DNA from: Prochlorococcus sp. AG-355-J23
GTDB lineage: Bacteria; Cyanobacteriota; Cyanobacteriia; PCC-6307; Cyanobiaceae
DNA: 64,000 nucleotides
Direction of reading: 5' to 3'
Assembly (NCBI GenBank): GCA_003278705.1
Contig: QCDR01000003.1
Span: 37,893-101,892, forward strand
Shown piece after piece: positions 21,216 to 30,247 of the stretch. The translations under genes and the position numbers were made by a program. A model generated the notes under the pieces. That model saw only the letters and a program-made list of their open reading frames with translations. It was not told where the DNA came from and searched no databases. Each line of letters begins with the position of its first letter. The first letter of the stretch is position 1.

Positions 21216-22433
21216 TTAATCACATTTTGGCGCATTTTGTTCAATCCATAGCTTTGCTTTATAAATAGCTTCATCAAAATTATTCAATCTCTGATATGCA
21301 AGTTCCATAGAAAGATAATGTAAAAGCTCTCCTAATAAAGGCCCATCGTTGATTTTAAAATTTTTTTTGATTACATCTCCATTAAGTAAGTTTGAAGGAT
21401 GAAATAATTTATCATCATTATCACGCCATCTATGAAGCCAATCTAATCGTAAGTTTTGAGGTAAATAAAAAATAAATAATGGAAGAAACATCTCTAATTC
21501 TTTATGTAATGCAAATCTATCCGATTCAGTAAATTGAGCGATATTTTTTTTCTCCAATAAAAAATGCCATTTTCGTACTAACTTAGTTTTTTCAATTTCA
21601 GCTTTACTAAATTTAAGTTTCTCTAAAGATAAAACATCTAAAATTTGAGCAATAAAAAATGATGGTAAAAATTTTTCTTTTTCTTTCTGATTTAGTTCTG
21701 AATAATTAATTTTCTCTAAATCCAAAAAAAAAGAATCTTCAGATAAATTATCGGTACCAAATATATTTAATTTTTTTATCAACAATACTGCATCAAGAGC
21801 ATTTGCTCCATTTACTATTTTCTGTATTTCATAATTAATCCTCTCTTTAGCAACAAGATATAGTTTCCCTTTATTTTTTTCTATAAAAGTAATTAAATTA
21901 AAATCAATTTTTAAATTCAACTCTGAAACAAATCGAAAACATCTTAATATTCGTAAAGGATCATTTAGTAAATTCTTTTCAGAATGAGTTCTAAGTAGAG
22001 AAATCTCGAGATCTTTAAGACCATTTAATGGATCAAACAAACGCTTCTTATCAAATAAAAAAGCAATTGAATTAATTGAAAAGTCTCTAGAACATAAATC
22101 TCCTTCTATCGTAGATGTAACCTGATTAGCAATATCAATATAAATATGATTAAGAATAATTCTTACTACTTCTCTTGATTCATCTAAAATTATAAATTTT
22201 GATCCAATATTTTCTGCAATCTTTTTAGCAATTTCAATTGCATTTAAAGGTACCACAATATCAATATCTACCTTTTCAGTTTCTCTTCCCAAAATAATAT
22301 CTCTTATATAACCACCAACCAAATATGAACCTTGAGGCAAAAAACCTAAAATTAAATCCAAATTATGAAATTTTATACTTGTTTCTAATTCGTCAATTAT
22401 TAGTGTATGATCTGTGTGAATGCTTTTTTTCAT
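21216..22433 (-). CDS. cca: CCA tRNA nucleotidyltransferase / poly(A) polymerase family
   Basis: Class II nucleotidyltransferase of 405 residues. The head domain has GSYLVGGYIRDIILGRETEKVDIDIVV (near residues 36-62) with the catalytic D-x-D (DID), and the ERINYEIQKI RNA-binding helix (near 199). The LRILRCFRFVSEL motif (near 158) is the R-x-x-R family mark. The likely role is adding or repairing the tRNA 3' CCA, relevant because the tRNA-Asn in this window does not encode CCA. Divergent from ycf34 with a 14-bp gap. Confidence 0.88.
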   Translation of the reverse strand: MKKSIHTDHTLIIDELETSIKFHNLDLILGFLPQGSYLVGGYIRDIILGRETEKVDIDIVVPLNAIEIAKKIAENIGSKFIILDESREVVRIILNHIYIDIANQVTSTIEGDLCSRDFSINSIAFLFDKKRLFDPLNGLKDLEISLLRTHSEKNLLNDPLRILRCFRFVSELNLKIDFNLITFIEKNKGKLYLVAKERINYEIQKIVNGANALDAVLLIKKLNIFGTDNLSEDSFFLDLEKINYSELNQKEKEKFLPSFFIAQILDVLSLEKLKFSKAEIEKTKLVRKWHFLLEKKNIAQFTESDRFALHKELEMFLPLFIFYLPQNLRLDWLHRWRDNDDKLFHPSNLLNGDVIKKNFKINDGPLLGELLHYLSMELAYQRLNNFDEAIYKAKLWIEQNAPKCD

Positions 22434-22447
22434 TTTATTTATTAATT

Positions 22448-22699
22448 ATGTGCATTTGCATCAACTGTAAATGGGTTGATAGATGTATCACATATCATGA
22501 TGTTGAAAATAATCATGGTGTTGATCATATTTGTGATCTACCTGATTTTAAAGCAAAAAAACCATTCATTCATGTCAATATAGTTAAAGATAATGATGGT
22601 GATTATAAAACTGATTGGGATGTTCAATCTTGTGAAAGTTTTGAAAATGAATTTGGTAAATGGTCAAAATGTAATCCAGGTATGGAATTACCTGTTTAA
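22448..22699 (+). CDS. ycf34: Ycf34 iron-sulfur protein
   Basis: 83 residues beginning MCICINCKWVDRCITYHDVE. The four conserved cysteines (C2, C4, C7 and C13 region) match Ycf34, a cyanobacterial/plastid protein that binds a 4Fe-4S cluster and affects photosynthetic electron transport. The middle DFKAKKPFIHVNIV and the C-terminal EWD-like DWDVQSCESF and GKWSKCNPG segments also fit. The open frame extends upstream to 22325, but the family start is the ATG at 22448. Just 14 bp from the divergent cca start, so the promoters must be compact. Confidence 0.88.
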   Translation: MCICINCKWVDRCITYHDVENNHGVDHICDLPDFKAKKPFIHVNIVKDNDGDYKTDWDVQSCESFENEFGKWSKCNPGMELPV

Positions 22700-22708
22700 A
22701 GGTAATAT

Positions 22709-23362
22709 ATGGCAAAAAAAATTAAACCAAGAGAAAATTTCCCTACATTAGTGATTCATAGCACAGACAATTCTTTTGGCTTTGGGTATAGAACAAATAA
22801 TAACCTTGAATCTGATAAATTATTTATCAAAAAATTTGATAGTGACCTTTGCAACAATTTAATTAATGATCTTAACAAATTCATTTCCAAAGAAAATTTA
22901 CAAAAAATAAATAAGTTATCTGTCAGTATAGGGCCAGCAAATTTTAATGCTTCACGACTAATTGTAGTGTTAGCAAGAACTATCTCACAGCAAATAAATT
23001 GTCCTCTAGACAGATTTAGTTCATTTGAAATAATGGCAAAAAGAATTGCATCAAAAAACAATATCTTTACAAACAAAAAATCATTCTGGATTTACAAAAA
23101 ATTAAAACGAAAGGGTTTTATTGCAGGTAAATATGAAATTTGTCATAACGAAGAAGAATACTCGGATTTAATCATTCGAGAAACAGTTTTACCAAAAGTT
23201 GTCAAAGAACTTGAGATTAAAGAACTTTCTTTTGAGGCTATTTATGATGATGAAGAAGATTTAAAAGAACTATTAGATTTATCGAATAAAAATTTATTAA
23301 ATTCAAATGTAGATTCGTGGAGAAAAGTTTTGCCTCTTTACCCTATTTCTCCAATTAACTAA
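22709..23362 (+). CDS. tsaB: TsaB-like tRNA threonylcarbamoyladenosine protein
   Basis: 217 residues with an ASKHA-type N-terminal fold: LVIHSTDNSFGFGYR (near residue 13) and the dimer helix SIGPANFNASRLIVVLARTISQQ (near 72-94), which aligns with the GPGSFTGLRIGL helix of TsaB. TsaB partners TsaD and TsaE in the t6A37 modification of ANN-reading tRNAs. The ATP site is degenerate, as normal for TsaB. It follows ycf34 by 9 bp. Confidence 0.8.
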   Translation: MAKKIKPRENFPTLVIHSTDNSFGFGYRTNNNLESDKLFIKKFDSDLCNNLINDLNKFISKENLQKINKLSVSIGPANFNASRLIVVLARTISQQINCPLDRFSSFEIMAKRIASKNNIFTNKKSFWIYKKLKRKGFIAGKYEICHNEEEYSDLIIRETVLPKVVKELEIKELSFEAIYDDEEDLKELLDLSNKNLLNSNVDSWRKVLPLYPISPIN

Positions 23363-23366
23363 ATAT

Positions 23367-23987
23367 TCATCCAATCAAATTATTAATTTTATCTTGAAGC
23401 TGCATTGTTACAGAATTCAGATCATCTCTTGATGAACTTTGTGGAGGATGAATAGGTTTTCCCACTTTAATAATTATTTTTGAAAAGATTGGAATGAAGA
23501 ATTTAAATCTTATTAGTCTATGTGAATTAACAATTGCAACAGGCAATAATAATTTTTGATTTTTAAAGGCTAATAATGCTGCACCTTGTTTTGGCTTATT
23601 CACTCGACCATTTTTTTGACGAGTGCCATCAATAAAAATTCCAATACAATTATCATTTGATAATTTTTTACATGCAGTTTTAATTGTATTTTTATCAGCA
23701 ATTCCTCTTTTTACAGGATACGCCCCACAAGCCTTGATAATAAAGCCGAGAAAAGGAATTTTAAAAAGCTCTGCCTTAGCCATAAAGGATATATTACGGC
23801 CAAGGGCATGGCCTAACAAAGGAGGATCAAGTAAAGAACCATGATTAGAAACCATTATAAAGGAATCTTTTTGCGGAATATTGTCTCTACCTATTAAATG
23901 ACCTTTAAATACTAATTTATAAATAGGAAATACAAAAAGCTTACTAACTAATTCATAGATTAATTTTTGAATAATATGATTTTTCAT
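23367..23987 (-). CDS. plsC: 1-acyl-sn-glycerol-3-phosphate acyltransferase (PlsC family)
   Basis: Adds the second acyl chain to lysophosphatidate in membrane lipid synthesis. The catalytic NHGSLLDP (H-x4-D, near residue 48) is present, as are the FIDGTRQKNG motif (near 117; Asp replaces the usual Glu of EGTR) and the FKNQKLLLPVAI strand. 206 residues. It is the last gene of the plsX-fabH-fabD-plsC run, with a 5-bp gap after fabD. Confidence 0.88.
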   Translation of the reverse strand: MKNHIIQKLIYELVSKLFVFPIYKLVFKGHLIGRDNIPQKDSFIMVSNHGSLLDPPLLGHALGRNISFMAKAELFKIPFLGFIIKACGAYPVKRGIADKNTIKTACKKLSNDNCIGIFIDGTRQKNGRVNKPKQGAALLAFKNQKLLLPVAIVNSHRLIRFKFFIPIFSKIIIKVGKPIHPPQSSSRDDLNSVTMQLQDKINNLIG

Positions 23988-23992
23988 ACAAA

Positions 23993-24889
23993 TTAATAAG
24001 ATATTTGATCAGAAGATGAAACTTGAGAAATTTTTACATCTTTAAGATGTCTTTTTCCTAAACCGCTAAGTACATTAGAAGGACCAATTTCAACAAGATG
24101 AAGATCACTATCTTTTGCCATTAAATCCATAGTTTCTCGCCACCTAACTCCATTACACATTTGCTTTTCTAATCTAATTTTAAGCTCGTTTGGATCACTG
24201 CAAAGTGAAGGTTCATAATTGCTTATGACAGGGAAAGAAGGATTATTAAAATTAATCTGTTTTAAATACTCAGAAAATTTTGATGAAGGTTCATTCATAA
24301 ATGGCGAATGAAATGCACCTGAAACATTTAATTTCAAGAATCTTTTACAAGAAATTTCTCTCGATAAATTATCTAATGCTTCAGTAGAGCCTGATAAGAC
24401 GACTTGGGAAGAGCTATTATCATTAGCAATTACAATATCATCAATTTTTTGTACTAATAAATCAAGTTGATTTCTATCAAAACCAATTACTGCTGCCATC
24501 GATCCTTTCCCAGCATTCCCCATTAATTGAGATCTTTCTTTTATTAGAGAAACACAATCTTCGAATGAAAAAACATCCGCACAATATAGTGCAGTGATTT
24601 CACCTAGACTATGCCCGGCAACATAGGTTGGTTTAAATCCATTTTCCTTTAATGCATCTAATAAAATTGATTCAACTAAAAAAAGACAAATTTGTGTATT
24701 TCTTGTGTTATTAAGATCAATAAGAGGATTTGTTGGTTCAGTATTTAACTCACAAATTTCAAATAAATTCCTCTCAAATATTTCAGATGCATAACTAAAC
24801 CTCTCTTTTGTATTGGGCAAATTTTCAATTTGTTTTGCCATTCCAATTTTTTGCGAACCCTGTCCAGGGAATACCCATGCAACTGTCAT
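23993..24889 (-). CDS. fabD: Malonyl-CoA:ACP transacylase
   Basis: Loads malonyl onto acyl carrier protein for fatty-acid synthesis. It starts MTVAWVFPGQGSQKIGMA, has the nucleophile-serine elbow VAGHSLGEITAL (near residue 88) and the catalytic histidine in SGAFHSPFM (near 193), and ends with GPSNVLSGLGKR. I chose the ATG at 24889; the longer frame from 24931 overlaps fabH and adds a basic leader without family support. Lies between fabH and plsC. Confidence 0.95.
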   Translation of the reverse strand: MTVAWVFPGQGSQKIGMAKQIENLPNTKERFSYASEIFERNLFEICELNTEPTNPLIDLNNTRNTQICLFLVESILLDALKENGFKPTYVAGHSLGEITALYCADVFSFEDCVSLIKERSQLMGNAGKGSMAAVIGFDRNQLDLLVQKIDDIVIANDNSSSQVVLSGSTEALDNLSREISCKRFLKLNVSGAFHSPFMNEPSSKFSEYLKQINFNNPSFPVISNYEPSLCSDPNELKIRLEKQMCNGVRWRETMDLMAKDSDLHLVEIGPSNVLSGLGKRHLKDVKISQVSSSDQISY

Positions 24890-24905
24890 AATGCTCCTTT
24901 TTTTT

Positions 24906-25913
24906 TTAACCCCATTTAATGAGGGCTGCACCCCAACTTAACCCAGCACCAAAACCACTTATGGCAATAATATCATTTTTTTTAATTCTATTATTTCTAA
25001 TAGCCTCATCCATCACTAGTGGAATTGTTGCTGCTGAAGTATTACCATATTTTTCTAAATTGCTAAGAATTTTTTCTCCAGGAATTTTTAACCTATCTCC
25101 TACAGAATCCAATATCCTTTGATTAGCTTGATGCAATACAAGCCAATCAACTTCATCGGAAGTATAATTCATTTTTTTGAACAGCTTTTCAAGAATTATC
25201 GGAACTTCTCTAACTGCAAATTTATACACTTCCTGACCATTCATCTGAATTGGAGAAAAAGCTCCACTTAAAAAATCAATATTATCAATTATTGAATCCT
25301 TATTATTTTTTGATGAGAGATTAAGAAAAGAACCCCTTTCTCCGTCAGTTCTCATATCAAAACCAATTAAATTATCACATTCATTAGTAGCTTCAATTGC
25401 TAATGCACCTGCGCCATCTCCAAATAGAATACAACTTCTTCTATCATTCCAGTCAACAAAGCTTGATAGTTGATCTGCTCCTATAACAATAGCCCTTTTA
25501 AAACTGCCCCCTTTTAAAAATTGTGAGGCTGTAATTAAGGCAAATAAGAAACCACTACATGCTGCAGTTAAATCGAAAGCAACAGCATTAGCTGCTCCTA
25601 ATTTAGCTTGAATAGATGGTGCTGATCCAAATAAATCATGCGGAGTAGAAGTTGCTAAAAGAATCAAATCAATCGTTTTAATATCCCAATTAGCCATTTC
25701 TACAGCGGTTAAAGCCGCCTTATAGCCCATCTCAGTAACATTATCTCCTAAGTTAGATATTCTTCTCTCAGAAATGCCAGTTCTAGATTTTATCCATTCA
25801 TTACTTGTATCAACCTTTTGACTAATTTTTTGATTAGTCAGAATTTGATCAGGTACATAACTTCCGCTCCCCTTGAATGATACTCCAATCTGATTAAAAT
25901 TTATTCCTTCCAA
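24906..25913 (-). CDS. fabH: 3-oxoacyl-ACP synthase III
   Basis: Initiates fatty-acid chains from acetyl-CoA and malonyl-ACP. The Cys-His-Asn triad is visible: Cys in FDLTAACSGFLFAL (near residue 116), His in VLHQANQRI (near 262), Asn in YGNTSAATIP (near 291). 335 residues, normal. It lies 53 bp after plsX and 16 bp before fabD in the lipid run. Confidence 0.96.
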   Translation of the reverse strand: MEGINFNQIGVSFKGSGSYVPDQILTNQKISQKVDTSNEWIKSRTGISERRISNLGDNVTEMGYKAALTAVEMANWDIKTIDLILLATSTPHDLFGSAPSIQAKLGAANAVAFDLTAACSGFLFALITASQFLKGGSFKRAIVIGADQLSSFVDWNDRRSCILFGDGAGALAIEATNECDNLIGFDMRTDGERGSFLNLSSKNNKDSIIDNIDFLSGAFSPIQMNGQEVYKFAVREVPIILEKLFKKMNYTSDEVDWLVLHQANQRILDSVGDRLKIPGEKILSNLEKYGNTSAATIPLVMDEAIRNNRIKKNDIIAISGFGAGLSWGAALIKWG

Positions 25914-25966
25914 AAGAGTTTTTTAGTTACTTATATTAGTCAAACATAAATTTGACTCAATATGTT

Positions 25967-27385
25967 TTATGAATTTAAAACTTGAAGCTTTTGCAGTTGA
26001 TTCAAATTCTCCATAACTCCATGATTAACTGCAGAGTGAGCCAAGCGAAGAGCACTAACTACTGATAAAGATTTGCTACTTCCATGACCAATAACGCAAA
26101 TTCCATTTACTCCAAGTAATAAAGCTCCTCCATGTTCGGCATGATCTAACCTTTTCTTAATTCTGAGTAGATTACTTTTCAAAAAAGCTGACCCAACTTT
26201 CCCTCGCCTTCCACGTGGCAGCTCAGATTTCAAAATATCTAATAAAACTCCTCCCACAGATTCAAGAAATTTCAATAATATATTTCCAGTAAATCCATCA
26301 CAGACTACTACGTCGAAACTACCAGATAATACATCTCGACCTTCACAATTACCTCCAAAATCAAAATTTTTTTCAGAAGATAACAATTCAAATGTTTTTA
26401 GGGATAAATCATTACCTTTGCATTCTTCTTCTCCAATATTTAAAAGACCAATTCTTGGTTTTTTTACTTGTAAGACATCTTTTGCATAAATATTACCTAG
26501 AAGTGCAAATTGATGCAGATAAGATGGCTTACAATCAGTATTTGCACCAACATCTAAAACTAATACCGGGCGAGTTTGATCCCTTGTTGGAAATAACGCT
26601 CCTATAGCTGGTCTATCAATCCCTTTCAATCTTCCAATTCTAAATATGGCAGAAGCCATCATGGCACCTGAATTACCAGCTGAATAGACAGCTTCAGCTT
26701 TATTATTTCTCACTAAATCCATTGCAACGTTGATACTTGCATTTTTCCTTTTTCTAACTGCAGTAGCCTCTTCATTCATCCCAATAGGCTCTCCAGAATC
26801 AATTAATTCAAGACGATTATTATCAATTTCATTTTTTAATAATTCTGCTAAACCAGTTTTTTCTGCTGCATCTTTAACTTTTTCAAGTTTGCCGACAAAT
26901 TTTATATTTATTGGAAATCTATTTATTGCTTCGAGGCAACCCTCAAGAATTGGACCAGGAGCATAATCTCCACCCATACCATCAACTGCGATCCAAATTC
27001 TTCTAGATTTAGATTCCTCCACTCTATCTAAAATATTATCGTTATTTTGTAACCTTTTTAATGGATCAAAAACTAATGGCTGTAATGTATTTTTAGCTAA
27101 TGAACTAGCATTTGAAACGACACTGCTAGCAGTATTCACAACAGATTCAGCACTTGAAACTACATTACCCGCAACATTACCCGCAACATTACTAGCAACA
27201 TTACTAGCTGTGGTAACTACTGATCCAGCACCAGAAACTACATTACCCGCAACATTACTAGCCGTTGCCGCAGAACTAGCAGCAGTATCAACTATAGAAG
27301 TCACAGCCGAATTTCTTTTGTACCAAATAACTAATCTTCTAATAGCTCTGGGCTTGTTAATTTTTTGCGCTGTTTCTTTCCCCAT
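25967..27385 (-). CDS. plsX: Phosphate acyltransferase PlsX with a long repetitive N-terminal extension
   Basis: The catalytic part (residues about 128-472) is standard PlsX: IWIAVDGMGGDYAPGPILEG, AVYSAGNSGAMMASA, LVLDVGANTDCKP, GFTGNILLKFLE. It turns acyl-ACP into acyl-phosphate for phospholipid synthesis. Before it lie about 128 extra residues. Residues 28-98 are built from Ala/Ser/Val/Asn repeats such as NVAG and TASNVAS, followed by LQPLVFDPLKRLQ. This may form an amphipathic membrane-binding helix. Many PlsX proteins lack such an extension. First gene of the lipid run and immediately downstream of rpaB (adjacent ends). Confidence 0.93.
   Translation of the reverse strand: MGKETAQKINKPRAIRRLVIWYKRNSAVTSIVDTAASSAATASNVAGNVVSGAGSVVTTASNVASNVAGNVAGNVVSSAESVVNTASSVVSNASSLAKNTLQPLVFDPLKRLQNNDNILDRVEESKSRRIWIAVDGMGGDYAPGPILEGCLEAINRFPINIKFVGKLEKVKDAAEKTGLAELLKNEIDNNRLELIDSGEPIGMNEEATAVRKRKNASINVAMDLVRNNKAEAVYSAGNSGAMMASAIFRIGRLKGIDRPAIGALFPTRDQTRPVLVLDVGANTDCKPSYLHQFALLGNIYAKDVLQVKKPRIGLLNIGEEECKGNDLSLKTFELLSSEKNFDFGGNCEGRDVLSGSFDVVVCDGFTGNILLKFLESVGGVLLDILKSELPRGRRGKVGSAFLKSNLLRIKKRLDHAEHGGALLLGVNGICVIGHGSSKSLSVVSALRLAHSAVNHGVMENLNQLQKLQVLNS
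27162..27263 (-). repeat. 12-bp tandem repeats inside the plsX 5' region
   Basis: Four consecutive 12-bp units at 27162-27209 (plus strand ACATTACCCGCA twice, then ACATTACTAGCA/T twice), and two more at 27240-27263. They encode the NVAG/NVAS repeats of the PlsX extension. The near-identity of the units suggests recent slippage or unequal recombination, so copy number may vary between strains. Confidence 0.85.
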
Positions 27386-28132
27386 TTATTTACCATCAAA
27401 AGGAGCAATATCAACAATCCGTTGAAAAAGATATCCTGTACCCCTCGCTGTCAATATCAATTCTGGATTTGCTGGATCAGCCTCCAATTTGGATCTTAAT
27501 CTTGATATATGAACATCGACAACCCTTGTATCTACATGTCTCTCGGGAGTATATCCCCAAACTTCTTTCAAAATCTCTCCTCTACTAAATGGCTCTCCTG
27601 ACCTACTCACCAAAAGCTCTAAGAGACTAAATTCCATACCAGTTAATCTAATTCTCTCATCACTTTTAAAAACTTGTCTTCGATTTGTATCAATTTTTAT
27701 ATCCGTAACCAAAATTAATCCTGAATTAGGCATTCCAGGAATTTGCTCTTTGTCGATTCTTCTAAGAACGCACCTAATTCTAGCTTCTAACTCCTTTGGG
27801 CTAAATGGTTTTACTACGTAATCATCAGCCCCTAATTCTAAACCTGTTATCCTATCTGCAACATCTCCTAATGCAGTTAACATAACAATTGGAACATCAG
27901 AATCTTTCCTTAACTCTTGACAAACTCCATAACCATCTAGTTTTGGCATCATGACGTCAAGTACTACTAAATCAGGTTCATAATCTTTGAATAACTTTAG
28001 TGCTTCTTTGCCATCACTTGCAGTTACAACTTTGTAGCCAATCATGGAGAGACGTGTCTCCAGAATTCTTCTGATACTTGCCTCGTCATCTGCGACAAGT
28101 ATAGTTTCTTTAGTTTGACTAGATAGAGCCAT
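27386..28132 (-). CDS. rpaB: OmpR-family response regulator RpaB (Ycf27)
   Basis: Receiver domain at residues about 10-125, with phospho-acceptor Asp in LVVLDVMMPKLDGYG (near residue 59) and Lys in VVKPFSPKELE (near 109). The winged-helix domain (about 150-240) includes EVWGYTPERHVDTRVVDVHISRLRSKLE and ends LTARGTGYLFQRI. RpaB binds HLR1 sites and controls high-light and photosystem genes together with the kinase NblS. 248 residues. The stop abuts the plsX start with no gap. Confidence 0.94.
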   Translation of the reverse strand: MALSSQTKETILVADDEASIRRILETRLSMIGYKVVTASDGKEALKLFKDYEPDLVVLDVMMPKLDGYGVCQELRKDSDVPIVMLTALGDVADRITGLELGADDYVVKPFSPKELEARIRCVLRRIDKEQIPGMPNSGLILVTDIKIDTNRRQVFKSDERIRLTGMEFSLLELLVSRSGEPFSRGEILKEVWGYTPERHVDTRVVDVHISRLRSKLEADPANPELILTARGTGYLFQRIVDIAPFDGK

Positions 28133-28239
28133 TTGTTTCTATTAGCTAATCAGTAAGAGAATTTATTATTAACCTAATCTAACTTGTAGAGGGGCAATCT
28201 CCCAAACATTCTAGTTCTATTACTTCATTCAGAGACTAA

Positions 28240-29601
28240 ATGTCTAGCAAATTATCTACTTTTATTTGTCAGAATTGCGGATCTGAAACTTCTCAATACT
28301 TTGGCAGATGCCTAAATTGCAACTCATGGAATTCCATTGTTGAAGAAATAAAGAGTAAAAGATCTAAATATCAAGAAATAAAAAATATAAAAAATAGTAA
28401 AAAATCTATACCGTTTAATGAAATTGCATCAAAAAAAATATCAAGATTTACAAGTGGTTTTAAAGAATTTGATCGAGTGCTTGGAGGTGGGATAGTACCC
28501 GGATCTGTTGTTTTGCTAGGAGGAGAACCAGGTATAGGTAAAAGCACAATAGTTCTTCAATCAGCCGGAAAAATATCTCTTAATGAGAAAGTTTTATATA
28601 TAACTGCAGAAGAATCTTTAGAACAAGTAAAAATTAGATGGGAAAGATTAAATCAAAACAGTATTGATTTACAAATTTTTGCAGAAACTAATTTATCCCT
28701 AATTATTGAAGAGATCAAACGTGTAAATCCCAATTTCGCAATTATTGATAGTATTCAAGCCATCAATAATCATGAAATGCAAAGTTCTCCAGGATCGGTT
28801 TCTCAAGTTAGAGAATGTTCATCTGAATTGCAAAATCTTGCCAAAGACAATAATATTGCTCTTTTAATAATAGGTCATGTAACCAAAGATGGTGCTTTAG
28901 CTGGCCCTAAAACTCTAGAGCATTTAGTTGATACAGTAATAAATTTTGAAGGAGATAATATTTCCTCACATAGATTACTAAGAAGTATAAAAAATAGATT
29001 TGGATCGACCTTCGAGATTGGAATTTTTGAAATGCTTGAAGAGGGTTTACGAGAGATAAAAAACCCAAGTTCAATTTTTACAAATAAAGAAAATATTTCA
29101 GGTGTTACAACTACGATTACAAATGAAGGCACTCGACCATTAGCAGTTGATATACAAGCACTGGTAAATAAAACTTTCTACAGTAACCCAAGACGAACTA
29201 CAACTGGAATAAGTATAAATAGATTGCATCAAATTCTAGCTGTTATTGAAAAACACATAGGAATAAAATTATCTGAATATGATTGTTATATAGCTACTGG
29301 TGGGGGTTTTGAGATTAATGATCCATCATCTGACTTAGGTGTAGCAATATCAATTTTATCAAGTTTGAAAAATATTCCTCCTTTGGCAAATAGCTCATTT
29401 ATTGGGGAATTGGGTTTGAGCGGTCAGGTTAGAAAATCGAATAACCTTCGAACAAAGATAGAAGAAGCTGTAAGACTAGGGATCAAAAATATCGTTGTAC
29501 CAAAATTAGAGGTGGAACTAAATAATAATTTTCAAAAGTTCATCAATATCAAAGAAATCTCCAATATTAAAGAAGCAGTTGACTATTCTTTTTCAGATTA
29601 A
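28240..29601 (+). CDS. radA: DNA repair protein RadA
   Basis: RecA-like ATPase that helps branch migration in recombination. The N-terminal C4 zinc motif CQNCGSETSQYFGRCLNC (residues 10-27) is present, as are Walker A GGEPGIGKST (near 93), the RadA-specific KNRFG (near 252) and the C-terminal Lon-protease-like domain (GGFEINDPSSDLGVAISILSS). 453 residues, normal. Divergent from rpaB. Confidence 0.96.
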   Translation: MSSKLSTFICQNCGSETSQYFGRCLNCNSWNSIVEEIKSKRSKYQEIKNIKNSKKSIPFNEIASKKISRFTSGFKEFDRVLGGGIVPGSVVLLGGEPGIGKSTIVLQSAGKISLNEKVLYITAEESLEQVKIRWERLNQNSIDLQIFAETNLSLIIEEIKRVNPNFAIIDSIQAINNHEMQSSPGSVSQVRECSSELQNLAKDNNIALLIIGHVTKDGALAGPKTLEHLVDTVINFEGDNISSHRLLRSIKNRFGSTFEIGIFEMLEEGLREIKNPSSIFTNKENISGVTTTITNEGTRPLAVDIQALVNKTFYSNPRRTTTGISINRLHQILAVIEKHIGIKLSEYDCYIATGGGFEINDPSSDLGVAISILSSLKNIPPLANSSFIGELGLSGQVRKSNNLRTKIEEAVRLGIKNIVVPKLEVELNNNFQKFINIKEISNIKEAVDYSFSD

Positions 29602-29605
29602 AAAA

Positions 29606-30127
29606 TTAGAGATACATATCGATTGAACTTCTTCCTGAGTTTTTCAACCAATTCTCAATATCTAGATAACCACCTGGATATAATCTCACTGCTTTAGACC
29701 AGACTTCAGCAGCTTTATCAAACCAAATATCTCTCTGATCTAAATCACCATTTTGCTCAGCATATCTTCCCCTTTTTTCATAAATCAAACCTATATTTTT
29801 AAGGCATGATGGCTGTTTAGGATTCTCTATTAATGCTTTTTCATAAGTTTCAATAGACAGATCCTCTTCACCATTACTCATGTATATTATTGCCATATTT
29901 TTTAAAGTCTCACCCCTATCAATTTTATTTTCTTCAAGCAGTAAACTCTCTTTATAATACTCTAATGCTTCCGAATAATCCCCATTATTTTGGGCAGCTA
30001 AGCCATCTCGATAATAGATATATGCTTTTTTTTCTTTCTCTGCAATAGGCATTATTTTTACTATTGATTCAGCAATTACAGTAAAAGCTTTATCGATAAA
30101 ATTGTCTCTGTTTTGATTACTAGGCAC
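29606..30127 (-). CDS. ycf3: Photosystem I assembly protein Ycf3
   Basis: 173-residue TPR protein that chaperones PSI reaction-centre assembly at the thylakoid. It starts with the characteristic [19 protein letters not shown] and has three TPR-like helical pairs ([71 protein letters not shown]). These features fit Ycf3 throughout its length. Convergent with radA, 4 bp apart. Confidence 0.95.
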   Translation of the reverse strand: MPSNQNRDNFIDKAFTVIAESIVKIMPIAEKEKKAYIYYRDGLAAQNNGDYSEALEYYKESLLLEENKIDRGETLKNMAIIYMSNGEEDLSIETYEKALIENPKQPSCLKNIGLIYEKRGRYAEQNGDLDQRDIWFDKAAEVWSKAVRLYPGGYLDIENWLKNSGRSSIDMYL

Positions 30128-30247
30128 CGATCTAAAATTTATAAAATTAATATAGTAATTAAAAAATAACTATTTAAAAAGTCTATTACATTTATTATTA
30201 TAATTAAAAAAAGGTAAAGCATTAATTTTGCTTGATTCGTGAAAAAT

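Noticed and set aside
22325..22447. Longer N-terminus for Ycf34
   Set aside because: The extra 41 residues lie antisense in cca and the conserved family start is the ATG at 22448.
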